Source: Zoogloea oryzae (GTDB taxonomy: Bacteria > Pseudomonadota > Gammaproteobacteria > Burkholderiales > Rhodocyclaceae). Taken from it: a stretch of 64,000 nucleotides of DNA. Of the stretch, positions 44,391-52,793 are shown one piece after another; position 1 is the stretch's first letter; the number at the start of each line of letters is the position of its first letter. The stretch is from NCBI RefSeq assembly GCF_030161255.1, contig NZ_BSPX01000002.1, forward strand, positions 102,939-166,938, given 5' to 3'. A program made the position numbers and the translations under genes. Under the pieces are notes generated by a model. That model ran no database searches, was not told where the DNA came from, and was given only the letters and a program-made list of their open reading frames with translations.

Positions 44391-46853
44391 TCAGCCCTCG
44401 CGCCCTTCCGGCACCGGCACCCGGCGACCACTCGCAATTGCGGACGGGGCGATCGGGCGCCCCTGCGGGTCGCGCAGCGTCACCTCGACGCTGCTGCGCA
44501 CGTCCACTGGCTCAGGCTTGCCGGCCCTTGCCCGCCGGGCAGCCGCGCCCGGATCGTAGTCGGCCACGTTGCCACCCATGTTGCGCAGCACCTTGTCGGC
44601 GTATTGCTGCGTCTCGGTCGGCATCGCCTGCCCTTTCAAGCCGCGACGCGTCTTCAGCCACGCATCCATGTTGCCCTCCCCCCAGTTGTAGGCCATGAGG
44701 GTGTTTCGCATGTCGCCCTTGTAGCGCCGGTGAAGCAGGTTCAGGTAGTCGCTGGCGCCTTTTCGTGCGGAGGCTTCGTCAAACGGATTGAGCACGCCAA
44801 ATCGCTTGGCGGTGTCGTCCATCAGCTGATACGGCCCCTTGGCGCCCGCCTTGGAGACGGCCAGCCGGTTGCCGCCGCTTTCCGTCTTGCGCACGGCGTC
44901 CAGGAGCGCATCGTCGATGGCTGCGCCTTTCCAGCCGGTGTCGCGCCGGAGGATCTTGTTGGCGGTCTCCGGCGAGATTTCCCCCCGCTCCACCTGCCCC
45001 TTCAGGGTGTCTTCAAAGTCGGCCTGATCCTTCAGCCGTTTCCGCTCGGCGGTATAGGCGCGGGCCTCCTCGGAGTCGCCGGCGAACACGTTCACCAGCC
45101 GCCCCACGCCGTCACGGATCATGTTGGTGGCCGGGATGAGCCCGTCGCCTAGCCGCGCCAAGGCCGTCTCCATCTGCTTCTGCACCTCGAGCGACTTCTT
45201 GCCTTCGCTCATCTCCTGATCGGCGCGGGACAGGATGTCGGTCAGGGTGTCTTGCACCTTTCCGAAGTCACCGGTGTCCAGCGCCGCCTTCAGGGCTTTG
45301 CGGTCGGCCTCGCCGATGTCCTTGCGGTCACGCACGGAGTGGATCGTCGGGAGCAGATCGCCCATGTTGCGGGCCGCGGCGACACTCGCCAGCGACTGCA
45401 TGCCGGCGCTGTTGATCTTGCCGAAGTCGATCCCGCGCCGCTTCGTCATTCGCGCGATCCCCCCCAGCTGGTCGGGGGTGAAGCCCGCCATCACCGCGGC
45501 CTGCTGTTCATTCAGGCCAAAGAAGCCTTGCAGGGATGCGGCGAACACCTCGGGCTTGTCCCCGTAGTTCGCCTTGATGAGGTTGCGCACGGCCTCGAAG
45601 TTGGTCATCGAACCCGTGCTCTTGAAGCCAGTCATCCGGCCCCAGGGTGAGGACGCCAGATCCTTGCCGGTGCCGAACAGACCAAGGCCCATCATTGCCT
45701 TGGCGCCGAAGGCCGAGATGCCCGGGTTCGCCTGCGACAGAGCGGAATAGGCCACGTTCAGCGAGGCCTCGCCCTTGGCACCGCCCTGGCGCATGGCTTG
45801 GTCGGCCTGCATCAGCAGCGATCCGGCACCCTGCGCATCCAGGCCCGGCAGCTTCAGGCGGGTCAGGGACGAGATGCCGCCGGCGAAGGCCTCCAGGTTG
45901 GGCATGGTGAGGGTCTGCCGCGCCATGCTGGTGGCGAACTGCTGCACCGCAGCCATCACCTCCTGCGCCTGCGCCGCGTTGCCGCCCTTCTCGATGCTCT
46001 CGGCCAGGGTGGCGGCCAGCCGCTTGCTGCTGGTCTCGTCGATGGTCACGCGGATGCCGCGCATCGAGGAAAAGAAGCCCACGCCGGCGCCCGGGTCCAT
46101 GCCGTAGGCCCGACTGAAGCCGTAGGCGTTACGGAGCTCGTCCTGCAGCCCGCTCATGCCCCGCAGGTTGCCGCCGCGGGCGAACTGCCGGGCGTAGGTC
46201 GCCGACTCGACGCTGCTCAGGCCAAAGCCTGCCGACGCGCCGCGGTTCATGTCCCGCAGGGTGTTGAAGTTCACTCCGACATCGCCCAACTGGCGCTTCA
46301 GAAAGTCGATGGTGTGGGCTTCGTGCGTGGCAATTTCGTGCCCTTTCACGAGCGCCGAAATGGAGGCGCCCAGCCCAGCAAACAGCATGCCCTGCAGGCC
46401 GAAGCGCAGGCCACCCGACAGCACCGAAGCCGCGCCAGGCGTGCCGGCCATCTGACCAAGCCCGCTCAGGCTCTGGTTAATCCCCGCATGGGCAAAGCGG
46501 CCGAAGTTGTAGCCATACCCCGCCCCAAGGCGCGACGGCGCCATCGGTGGGTGCATGGGCGCATGCGGCACCACCGGCACGGGCAGCGGCACAAGCGGGG
46601 CCGGCGCCACGCCGGGGCCGGATGGCGCACCGGGCATCATCCGGCCGGGCACGCCAAAGCCCTTGCCGCCAGCCTTCCCGAGTTGGTCAAGGCGCTGGAT
46701 CAGCGCGATGACGTTCTTCTCGAGATCCTTGATCCGCACCGACGCCCTGCCGGCGGACTTGCCGATGTTGTCGACGCCGGCGGCCGTGGTGTTGGCCGCC
46801 TGCTGAACGCCTTGGATGTTCGCCTGAACATCAATTCCGACACGCTGATTCAT
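44391..46853 (-). CDS. Tail tape-measure protein with lytic transglycosylase domain
   Basis: 820 residues, the longest gene of the element. N-terminal coiled helices (VQQAANTTAAGVDNIGKSAG), a Pro-rich linker, hydrophobic Gly/Ala-rich stretches near 130-190, long helical middle, and near residues 640-735 a soluble lytic transglycosylase domain: catalytic-Glu motif TESGGN, GAKGPYQLM and AYNWGEGN. Such tape measures set tail length and cut peptidoglycan during DNA entry. Starts ATG at 46853 and is followed at once by the hub-like gene. Confidence 0.8.
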   Translation of the reverse strand: MNQRVGIDVQANIQGVQQAANTTAAGVDNIGKSAGRASVRIKDLEKNVIALIQRLDQLGKAGGKGFGVPGRMMPGAPSGPGVAPAPLVPLPVPVVPHAPMHPPMAPSRLGAGYGYNFGRFAHAGINQSLSGLGQMAGTPGAASVLSGGLRFGLQGMLFAGLGASISALVKGHEIATHEAHTIDFLKRQLGDVGVNFNTLRDMNRGASAGFGLSSVESATYARQFARGGNLRGMSGLQDELRNAYGFSRAYGMDPGAGVGFFSSMRGIRVTIDETSSKRLAATLAESIEKGGNAAQAQEVMAAVQQFATSMARQTLTMPNLEAFAGGISSLTRLKLPGLDAQGAGSLLMQADQAMRQGGAKGEASLNVAYSALSQANPGISAFGAKAMMGLGLFGTGKDLASSPWGRMTGFKSTGSMTNFEAVRNLIKANYGDKPEVFAASLQGFFGLNEQQAAVMAGFTPDQLGGIARMTKRRGIDFGKINSAGMQSLASVAAARNMGDLLPTIHSVRDRKDIGEADRKALKAALDTGDFGKVQDTLTDILSRADQEMSEGKKSLEVQKQMETALARLGDGLIPATNMIRDGVGRLVNVFAGDSEEARAYTAERKRLKDQADFEDTLKGQVERGEISPETANKILRRDTGWKGAAIDDALLDAVRKTESGGNRLAVSKAGAKGPYQLMDDTAKRFGVLNPFDEASARKGASDYLNLLHRRYKGDMRNTLMAYNWGEGNMDAWLKTRRGLKGQAMPTETQQYADKVLRNMGGNVADYDPGAAARRARAGKPEPVDVRSSVEVTLRDPQGRPIAPSAIASGRRVPVPEGREG

Positions 46854-46855
46854 GG

Positions 46856-47491
46856 TCAGACCCTCGCCCCGTCGTCCTGGACGCCGGTGGCAGCCGAAAG
46901 TCGCGCCATCCGCGCCACGATGCGCGCAGCGCACTCAGGGCTCTCTCGCCGCACCTCATCGATCACCGCGTCATGGAAGTCCTGCATCTTCTGCATGTTC
47001 CACAGCTTATCCAGGGCCGCCAAGACGTTGCCAATGATGCCGTTGCGCATGTTGACCGATTGGCAGAAGGCCTTCAGGAGCTTGATGTCCTCGCCTCCGG
47101 CGTCGTTGTGCTTGATCGCATGCCGGCGCACCATGAGGCAGTCCTGCCAGAGCTCTTCCAGGCGCCCGATCAGGTTGAGGCTGCGTCGGGCTTCGCCCGG
47201 GGTGAGGCCGTCGGCGGATTCGCTGGCGGGCATGGTGGCAGGTGCAATCGTTTGCGAGAGCGCCGCCGGGTCTGCAAGGCTGCGACGGAGCGCATCTCGA
47301 GCAACGGCCAAGTCAGCCGCAGTCGGCTTGGCGCTCTTGGCTTGGGCAACCCAGTTGTACCAGGTGGCGACCGGAACGTGCTCCCAATGCTCGGCGCGGA
47401 GGTCCATGACGCCGCTGCGTCCGTGGGTTGCCAGGTGTTGCCGGATCGCAGCGAAGGCTGCAGCGCGACCGGGGAGAGGGGGCTTGGCCAT
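46856..47491 (-). CDS. Phage-type hypothetical protein with N-terminal HTH-like segment
   Basis: 211 residues. The N-terminal WEHVPVATWYNWVAQAK looks like a helix-turn-helix of the type found in small phage proteins (terminase small subunit-like or Mu gp27-like), followed by a linker and a helical domain (GRLEELWQDCLMVRRHA; FHDAVIDEVRRESPECAARIV). The stop is two bases before the tape-measure start, a slot that in many phages holds a tail-assembly chaperone. I cannot choose between a DNA-packaging and a tail-assembly role. The 254 bases before it hold no gene; a TTAGCTAA palindrome at about 47517-47524 could be an operator. Confidence 0.55.
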   Translation of the reverse strand: MAKPPLPGRAAAFAAIRQHLATHGRSGVMDLRAEHWEHVPVATWYNWVAQAKSAKPTAADLAVARDALRRSLADPAALSQTIAPATMPASESADGLTPGEARRSLNLIGRLEELWQDCLMVRRHAIKHNDAGGEDIKLLKAFCQSVNMRNGIIGNVLAALDKLWNMQKMQDFHDAVIDEVRRESPECAARIVARMARLSAATGVQDDGARV

Positions 47492-47745
47492 TTTTTGAAC
47501 TCCGTCAGGATTTCGGATTAGCTAATTCGACGTTCACGACGTGCAGAGGGAAAGCTAAATTTCGCGATTCACCACTCGTGCTGGCGGGCTGAAGGCCACC
47601 GGAGAGCGCCTTGCAGCCCGCGCCAGCTAAGGGTTTCGGCATTCAGATTTGAATCGGGAACGCTTGCCGAGGACCGGAGCAGCGCCGCGGCGGCCCGGGC
47701 GGTCCGCTGGGGGACTGCCCGCCAGCCAGGCACGGAACTGGCCAA

Positions 47746-48627
47746 TCAGGCAGCCCTCCGGTGCTCAAGCTCGGCCTGCTGCCCCGCGCTGGTGAGGCAG
47801 TAGCCCCCGCCCCCATCGGCGCGCCACAGGTGGAACCAGTCGGCCTTGATGGCGTTGAGGAAGGCGAGGCGCCAGTCGCGGTAACGCTTGCGCTTGCCCT
47901 TCTCGGTGTTCTGGTAGCGGTCCTTGAAGACCTGGAAGGCCAGCATGACGAACTCCTCGGGGAGCCCAACCTTGCCGGCGTAGTCCCAGACGGGCCGGTA
48001 ATCGGAGATGAACTTCTCGCCCTTGGCCTTCACGTCATCGCACCAGTCAGCAAAGTTCGTCTGCTGGCGGGCTTCTCGCTTTTTTGCCGAACAAACTGGG
48101 CTTCCCCCCTCGGGGGGGACTAAGGGGGGGATATCGTCTCCATGTCGGCTCCCTTCCCTTCCATTCCATTCCGGGGGTGAACACTCACCGAGTGTTCGAC
48201 GAACGTTCTCAATGTGTTCGACGAACGGTTGGCGAACATGCTCAGTTGAGGCCTCTTGCCGTCTCTCTGCGCGCCGACGCGCGGCGCCCGCAGGCACAGT
48301 GCCATCGGGCCGGGGATGCTTGAACGTCGGCTGATCGATCCGCTGATGGTGCCAGCCCGTAACGACCCAGTAGTGCTGCCCAGCTACCTCGTACTTCTCC
48401 AGTAAGCCCTGTTCGATCAGTTCGTCGACGAGGCCGCGCACTTCCAATGCAGAGATATCGTCGGACGGAAAAATCTCGGCCTTCAGGGTCTTCGGACTGG
48501 CGGGATGGATGCCCGCGTCGTCGCAGAAATTCCATAGACCGATGAACAGCAGCCGAGCGTTCGGCGAACACTCCATGACCTGCTCCGATGTCCAAAACTC
48601 CGGCTTTATGGTTCGAATGCGGGCCAT
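47746..48627 (-). CDS. Phage replication-type protein (DnaT/replisome-organizer-like)
   Basis: 293 residues. The N-terminal winged-helix domain starts MARIRTIKPEFWTSEQVME and continues LLFIGLWNFCDDAG, which is a very common start for phage replication/primosome proteins. The C-terminal helical part (FVMLAFQVFKDRYQN; YRDWRLAFLNAIKADWF) resembles the DnaT single-strand-DNA-binding domain. ATG at 48627 lies one base after the preceding stop. Likely recruits host helicase to element DNA. Confidence 0.7.
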   Translation of the reverse strand: MARIRTIKPEFWTSEQVMECSPNARLLFIGLWNFCDDAGIHPASPKTLKAEIFPSDDISALEVRGLVDELIEQGLLEKYEVAGQHYWVVTGWHHQRIDQPTFKHPRPDGTVPAGAARRRAERRQEASTEHVRQPFVEHIENVRRTLGECSPPEWNGREGSRHGDDIPPLVPPEGGSPVCSAKKREARQQTNFADWCDDVKAKGEKFISDYRPVWDYAGKVGLPEEFVMLAFQVFKDRYQNTEKGKRKRYRDWRLAFLNAIKADWFHLWRADGGGGYCLTSAGQQAELEHRRAA

Positions 48628-48628
48628 G

Positions 48629-48865
48629 TCAGTGCGTCCATGCAGGGGGGGCGACGGGGACATCCGCAGCGTCGATCGGCCGCAGTAGAAGCTCGGCCAC
48701 CACCGCGGCGAGCACGGATTTGAGGTCATCAGGCAGTCTGTCGCTGGAGCCGACGACCCCGAGGAATGCGAGTAGCGTCTCGTCGCTCAATCGATCAGCT
48801 GCCCCCACGCTCATGGCGGCTACCACCCTTCCGACCACTCGACCAAAATCATCAACGTGGCTCAT
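48629..48865 (-). CDS. Small hypothetical protein in replication block
   Basis: 78 residues, mostly helical and acidic at the start (MSHVDDFGRVVGRVV). It overlaps the OB-fold gene upstream by 4 bases and ends one base before the replication gene, so it is coupled on both sides and is very likely expressed. No family recognised. Confidence 0.6.
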   Translation of the reverse strand: MSHVDDFGRVVGRVVAAMSVGAADRLSDETLLAFLGVVGSSDRLPDDLKSVLAAVVAELLLRPIDAADVPVAPPAWTH

Positions 48866-49212
48866 GGGGACACCCCGCCTTCCTCTCGCGGCTGGCGGAT
48901 GCGTCGACGGGGCTGCCGGAGCACGACGATCTGGTCGGCGTGCAGGCGCAACGACGGACGTGGAGGCGATCCATCCTCAGGCTGCCAGACGGCCACGGTG
49001 AGCTCTCCGCCGAGCGTCAGCGTTGCGCCAGATTCGGCCGCCAGCAGCGTGCGCACAACGGCGCTGTCGGCGGCTGAGACAAAGACAGTGACGCAATCTC
49101 CCCCGTCCTGCCGGACTCGCAAGCGCGCGGTGGCGAAGGGCTGGCCGCTGGGGCCGTCGCTGCGCATCTGGGCAGGCGCAAGGAGTCGCCCAGTGATCAT
49201 GACCGCAATCAT
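48862..49212 (-). CDS. OB-fold single-stranded-DNA-binding-like protein
   Basis: 116 residues. Strand pattern ITGRLLAPAQMRSDGPSG-PFATARLRVRQ, then VTVFVSAADSAVV and GATLTLGGELTV, followed by LRLHADQIVVL, follows the order of an SSB OB fold; the C-terminus is basic and lacks the acidic SSB tip. Two possible starts (49212, 49200). Coupled by 4-base overlaps to both neighbours. Probably protects element DNA during replication. Confidence 0.65.
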   Translation of the reverse strand: MIAVMITGRLLAPAQMRSDGPSGQPFATARLRVRQDGGDCVTVFVSAADSAVVRTLLAAESGATLTLGGELTVAVWQPEDGSPPRPSLRLHADQIVVLRQPRRRIRQPREEGGVSP

Positions 49213-49598
49213 GTCCGCCCCCTGGCCGCAGCCACCGCGGCGATGTAGGCCGCCCCGGCTTCGCCTGCTTGGTCGATCGTCGATTTTGGCAGCCTGTAGA
49301 AGGCTATGGTGGCCTGACGGCCGTCGGAGGTTGGCACCGGCCGCTCAACGGCTTTGATGGGCCACCCCGCCCCACCATCGCGGAGCATGTGCACGTGGTG
49401 GGCCAGTCGAGAGCTGCCAAACTGCTCCCAGCAGTCCAGGTGTGTCAGCTCTGCACCGGCCAGCAGGGCTGCGAGGACGCGCCCCTTGACCGAGCTCGGG
49501 CGCGGGTACGTCCCCACGCCCTGGCTTTTGGCATTACACTCGCTGGGCATCACCTCGCGCCCGCCCCCGTCCCCACGGTTCTTGGCGGGCGCGCTCAT
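49209..49598 (-). CDS. Winged-helix domain protein
   Basis: 129 residues. The middle (VKGRVLAALLAGAELTHLDCWEQFGSSRLAHHVHMLRDGGA, quoted in part: LTHLDCWEQFGSSRLAHHV) has the form of the phage helix-turn-helix domain in which 'T..DCWE.FG..RLA..I..LR..G' is typical, then a basic wing. It overlaps genes on both sides by 4 bases. Probable small DNA-binding regulator. Confidence 0.65.
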   Translation of the reverse strand: MSAPAKNRGDGGGREVMPSECNAKSQGVGTYPRPSSVKGRVLAALLAGAELTHLDCWEQFGSSRLAHHVHMLRDGGAGWPIKAVERPVPTSDGRQATIAFYRLPKSTIDQAGEAGAAYIAAVAAARGRT

Positions 49599-49861
49599 TT
49601 TGACACCTCGTCTGCAGATACGCGGATGCGGCCAGCGGCAAGGCGGGCTCCAGCGTTGGGCGCTTCATCTGCGCGAGCGCCGGATGCCAGAGCGTCGACT
49701 TCATCTGCTGGCCACAGCAGACGGCCGTTAGGCAGGCGGGCAGGACGGATGCCGCAGTAATGGCCGTTACGGTATAGGGCTGTCGAGAGGCTGGGAGCCC
49801 TGATTCCTAAGACAGTCGCGGCGCGGCTGGAACTGTAGTTCCGCGGGTCCTTGGTTTGCAT
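49595..49861 (-). CDS. AlpA/excisionase-like DNA-binding protein
   Basis: 88 residues. Begins with a short HTH (SSRAATVLGIRAPSLSTALY) and a beta-wing with RLPNGRLLWPADEVDAL, the usual pattern of AlpA/MerR-like phage excisionase and regulator proteins ('G.L.W...EV.A.'). GAGGAAG lies upstream of the ATG. It heads the coupled replication block. A role in excision or early-gene control is likely from family knowledge. Confidence 0.65.
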   Translation of the reverse strand: MQTKDPRNYSSSRAATVLGIRAPSLSTALYRNGHYCGIRPARLPNGRLLWPADEVDALASGARADEAPNAGARLAAGRIRVSADEVSK

Positions 49862-49894
49862 TGTCGCTTCCTCGTGTGCATTGGAGTAGCGACA
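49862..49894. promoter_or_regulatory. Inverted repeat overlapping the ribosome site of the AlpA-like gene
   Basis: TGTCGCT (49862-49868) and AGCGACA (49888-49894) are exact complements, 19 bases apart, directly upstream of the ATG at 49861. Possible operator or mRNA hairpin that hides the ribosome site. Confidence 0.4.
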
Positions 49895-49910
49895 GCTTTA
49901 CGGGGTGGCA

Positions 49911-49944
49911 TCCCGGCTAAATCCCGCGAGGGACTCAGCCGGGA
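49911..49944 (-). repeat. Hairpin at the end of the 315-residue gene
   Basis: TCCCGGCT (49911-49918) and AGCCGGGA (49937-49944) are perfect complements; between them ATCCC-GCGA-GGGAC forms an inner stem. It overlaps the gene's last codons. There is no T-run, so it may be an attenuator or protein-binding site rather than a terminator. Confidence 0.4.
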
Positions 49945-50882
49945 CTCACCCGGGACTTTCCTTGTCGGGAGCGTGCTGTGGGTTTGCGGTTCTGAAATGC
50001 CTTGAAACCAGTGTCGCTTAGGCCCATATCAGCACGCCTCCAGGTCAGCACATCTCTATCCTCGTTATACTCAACAATGGTCTTGGTTTCGTCACGAGTA
50101 GCCAACCAGTCGAAGAGAGCTCTGATGCTCGGTTTCACACCATGATGTTTCTCGTACGCAATCAAACCGACATCGATGGCATGATCCAGGGCATCAGGTT
50201 TTGATTTTCTCGGCGTGGAAGCCGGACGGACTAGCAAGCTGGCGTCCCGAGTACCGTCGTCGGGCAAGCCAGCCAATTCCCCCTCCTCGCCGAGAAGCTC
50301 CACCTCAACTGCGACGGCGGTGGGCAACTCGGGCTGGATAGCGCGAATCAACCCACGCCCCTCAGATACCGGACGAACTTCATCCACCCGCCGCGCCAAA
50401 TCGGGGTGCTCCCCACGGTCCAGTTCAAGCACCAACTGGTCGAACGCGGAAAGCAACTGGAATGCGTCGTTTCTCGGGATGCGGATATCGTGCACCGAAA
50501 AACGTCGGGTCACGTGAAAGCGCTCACCAGCTTGGGTGCTCACCCCATTGAGGGCGACCGCCTCGCCGCAGTGCCAAACAGTCGAGACAAACAAATCAAT
50601 CGGCTCAAGGATGTATGCCAGCAGGCCCCCTCGAGTCACCACTTCGGCGCCGTCAACTTGAGCAGTCATTGCCTCCCCTGGGGGCACCACCACCCACACT
50701 TCTCGGGACGTGGCTACCCGTGATTGGCGCACTGTTCCATCTGGCAGGATCTCAGGCCTATCCCACTCCAACAACCTCGACAGTACCGCAGACGGGCTCC
50801 AGGCCTCATCCGAGGCGCCCGTCAGCCATGCTGCGACCTCATCAAGCGTCGGGTACTCCGGGAGTCTGGGCAGCTTTTTCAT
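49935..50882 (-). CDS. Hypothetical element protein
   Basis: 315 residues, ATG start, no clear ribosome site. N-terminal domain (YPTLDEVAAWLTGASDEAWSP) then a charged middle and a basic C-terminus (RSRQGKSRVSPG). It contains no signal or membrane segment. The N-terminal style resembles uncharacterised phage/genomic-island regulators; I recognise no defined family. It lies between the toxin-antitoxin side and the replication block and ends in a hairpin. Confidence 0.6.
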   Translation of the reverse strand: MKKLPRLPEYPTLDEVAAWLTGASDEAWSPSAVLSRLLEWDRPEILPDGTVRQSRVATSREVWVVVPPGEAMTAQVDGAEVVTRGGLLAYILEPIDLFVSTVWHCGEAVALNGVSTQAGERFHVTRRFSVHDIRIPRNDAFQLLSAFDQLVLELDRGEHPDLARRVDEVRPVSEGRGLIRAIQPELPTAVAVEVELLGEEGELAGLPDDGTRDASLLVRPASTPRKSKPDALDHAIDVGLIAYEKHHGVKPSIRALFDWLATRDETKTIVEYNEDRDVLTWRRADMGLSDTGFKAFQNRKPTARSRQGKSRVSPG

Positions 50883-50941
50883 TGTTCTCTACACGGCGAG
50901 ATGCAGCCGGGAGATCTGGTGAAGAGCTCCCGGCCATCACA

Positions 50942-51241
50942 TCAATCCCAATCCGCCTTGGCGAAGGCCACCCGGATGAATATCTGATCTGCTAGATCCT
51001 TGACCTTGTGAGCCCAGGCAAGCAGATCATCCGCCGCCCCGTATTCGCCACTGAAGGCCTCAGGGTCACTGGCCTGCAGGCGGGCCAAGCTGTCGAAGTC
51101 CAGCTGACCCAGCCGCAAGCACGAGCTAACGATAGACCTCATCTGCTTGGCGCCGAACAGGCCCAGTAACTGCTGGCAGGCGTCAGTCTCACCGTCGAAG
51201 ACGGAAGCCGCAGACGGCCGGACCTCCACGCGGGCGCTCAT
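50942..51241 (-). CDS. Small hypothetical protein
   Basis: 99 residues, mainly helical (LLGLFGAKQMRSIVSSCLRLG; AADDLLAWAHKVKDLADQIF). Start overlaps the stop of the gene before it by 4 bases. No family recognised. Confidence 0.6.
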   Translation of the reverse strand: MSARVEVRPSAASVFDGETDACQQLLGLFGAKQMRSIVSSCLRLGQLDFDSLARLQASDPEAFSGEYGAADDLLAWAHKVKDLADQIFIRVAFAKADWD

Positions 51242-51621
51242 CGTAGCCCCCTGATCGCGACAGATTTCCGGTGGTCGTGCCGAATCCGCTCATAAGCCAG
51301 CATGGCCCGGGCGTATCGCAATTGCTCGCGTGCCCTCTCCTTTTCGGCCGTCTTTGCGTCGATGGCGCGCATCTCTTCGAAGGTCGCACCGAACCTCTCC
51401 CGCTGCACCTCCGCGGAACAAAAAACGCACGTGCAGTTGGCTGCCTGTTCCTCTTGCGCGCACTGCGCCCGGAGGCAGACTTTCGCGCGGTGGCGCTCTG
51501 CCAAGATGGCCATCAGGCCATCCATGCTAGTGCGCACGTTCGATTTGTTGCATTCGACGACCTGAAAATGCACAGAATCAAACAAAACGGAACGTCCGAT
51601 AGTAGACTTCTGGGTAGTCAC
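51238..51621 (-). CDS. Small hypothetical protein with a Cys cluster
   Basis: 127 residues from GTG, supported by AAGGAGA seven to eight bases upstream. Four Cys, in CLRAQC and NCTCVFC (about 49-72), could bind a metal. The C-terminal half is a charged helix. Coupled to the next gene by a 4-base overlap. Function unknown. Confidence 0.6.
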   Translation of the reverse strand: MTTQKSTIGRSVLFDSVHFQVVECNKSNVRTSMDGLMAILAERHRAKVCLRAQCAQEEQAANCTCVFCSAEVQRERFGATFEEMRAIDAKTAEKERAREQLRYARAMLAYERIRHDHRKSVAIRGLR

Positions 51622-51723
51622 GGCTGATCTCCTTAGTAGATCGGTTTGTGATTAGGGCCGGCGGATGCTCCAACATCCGTTCGGCCCGCTTTGCCTGTAG
51701 CCTCAGGCGGCGGTAAAACTCGG

Positions 51724-52104
51724 TCAGGCCGCGACGACCTCTCGCAGCGCGTACGGCTGAATCAACACGTCTGCAGGTAGCCCCAGGCCGCTGCACAGCC
51801 GGCGGATCATCGCCACGGACAGGGGGCGGGTCCGGTTCATGATGTCGGCCACCCTGCCCCGCGGCCCGATGTACGGCTCGAGGTCTTTGCGCGTCAGTTC
51901 CCGCACATCCATGATGTACTCGAGGTAGGCGATGGGGTCGGGTGCCTCAATGGGAAAGTGTACTTTCTCGTAGGCCTCCACCAGCATGGTGAGCACCTCC
52001 AGGTGGTCAGCCTCCACGCTCTCTTCCGGGGCGTCCCACAAGCGTTCAATCTCTGCCAGTGCCTTCGCGTGCTCGACTTCGGTTCGGATGGGCTTCAGGT
52101 ACAT
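51724..52104 (-). CDS. higA: HigA-type antitoxin (XRE domain, COG5499-like)
   Basis: 126 residues. The N-terminal helical part (MYLKPIRTEVEHAKALAEIERLW, quoted in part: PIRTEVEHAKALAEIERLW) is diagnostic of the long HigA branch; the C-terminus is an HTH (RKDLEPYIGPRGRVADIMN). It lies eight bases after its toxin gene. Antitoxins of this class bind the toxin and repress their own operon. Confidence 0.88.
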   Translation of the reverse strand: MYLKPIRTEVEHAKALAEIERLWDAPEESVEADHLEVLTMLVEAYEKVHFPIEAPDPIAYLEYIMDVRELTRKDLEPYIGPRGRVADIMNRTRPLSVAMIRRLCSGLGLPADVLIQPYALREVVAA

Positions 52105-52112
52105 TGCAGCTC

Positions 52113-52406
52113 CTAGATGGTCTCGGCGTCTATCCGGTCGTACTCGGCATGGGTGCCCACGAAGCGGATGAACATCATGGTGGAGGTGTAACGAACGGCC
52201 ACCACCAGCCGGAAATCATTGCCCTTGATGTTGAACACCACCCGGTTGTTGGGCAGGAAACTGGCGTTCCGGTGAGCGGCCTTGATGTCCGCCGGAACCT
52301 TCCAGTCAGCCCGGCTCGCTTCTGCGTACCAAGCCCGCAATGGTGTTTCAGCCTGCGGATGTTTCTCCCAAAACTCGCGTAGCGCCTTCAGTGCAATGAT
52401 GTGCAT
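52113..52406 (-). CDS. higB: HigB-type mRNA interferase toxin (HigB_toxin family)
   Basis: 97 residues, RelE-like fold: ALREFWEKHPQAETPLRAWY, ADWKVPADIKAAHRNASFL, NNRVVFNIKGNDFRL and FIRFVGTHAEYDRID fit the HigB/COG4680 toxin. Toxin-first order with HigA downstream is the rule for this family. A perfect palindrome at 52422-52438 lies in its promoter region. Confidence 0.9.
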   Translation of the reverse strand: MHIIALKALREFWEKHPQAETPLRAWYAEASRADWKVPADIKAAHRNASFLPNNRVVFNIKGNDFRLVVAVRYTSTMMFIRFVGTHAEYDRIDAETI

Positions 52407-52421
52407 GTCTTAATCTAGCAC

Positions 52422-52438
52422 GCTACCAAATTGGTAGC
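52422..52438. promoter_or_regulatory. Perfect palindrome, probable HigA operator
   Basis: GCTACCAA-A-TTGGTAGC: two 8-base arms around one central base, 16 bases upstream of the higB ATG. Position and symmetry fit the autoregulatory operator of a HigA dimer. Confidence 0.65.
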
Positions 52439-52498
52439 AAGAACTCAGTTTCGACAAACATAGCCCGGGCGGCTCGACAACGCGGCGGCGGTGCTCGG

Positions 52499-52783
52499 TC
52501 AGGCTGCGATGCGGGCCACGGGAGGCCGATCCTTGGCGCGCTGGCTGGCGGCCCACAGATCACGCTGCGTCTGCAGGCGCAGCCAGTAGCCGGGCGAAGT
52601 GCCGAGGGCCTCATGCAGGCGCAGGTCCATGTCGGCGGTAACGGCGGCGTGACCATTCAAGATGCGGGAGAGCATGACGCGGCTGATGCCGACATGGGCG
52701 GCGAAGGCCGTCACGCTCATGGAGAGGTCTTCCAGCCAGCCGGCCAGGATTTCACCAGGGGTCGAAGGGTCGTGCATGTCCAT
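52499..52783 (-). CDS. higA: HigA-type addiction-module antidote (short XRE form)
   Basis: 94 residues from the ATG at 52783 (a second ATG at 52777 is possible). HigA hallmark PGEILAGWLEDLSMSVTAFA, HTH HVGISRVMLSRILNG and SPGYWLRLQTQRDLW. Pairs with the toxin gene immediately upstream (10 bases). Different branch from the HigA at 51724, so the element has two unrelated modules. Confidence 0.9.
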   Translation of the reverse strand: MDMHDPSTPGEILAGWLEDLSMSVTAFAAHVGISRVMLSRILNGHAAVTADMDLRLHEALGTSPGYWLRLQTQRDLWAASQRAKDRPPVARIAA

Positions 52784-52793
52784 GTGTTGGGCC

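Noticed and set aside
51578..51796. 72-codon minus-strand frame after the higA gene
   Set aside because: It overlaps the end of higA and the start of the next gene in another frame and lacks a supported start.
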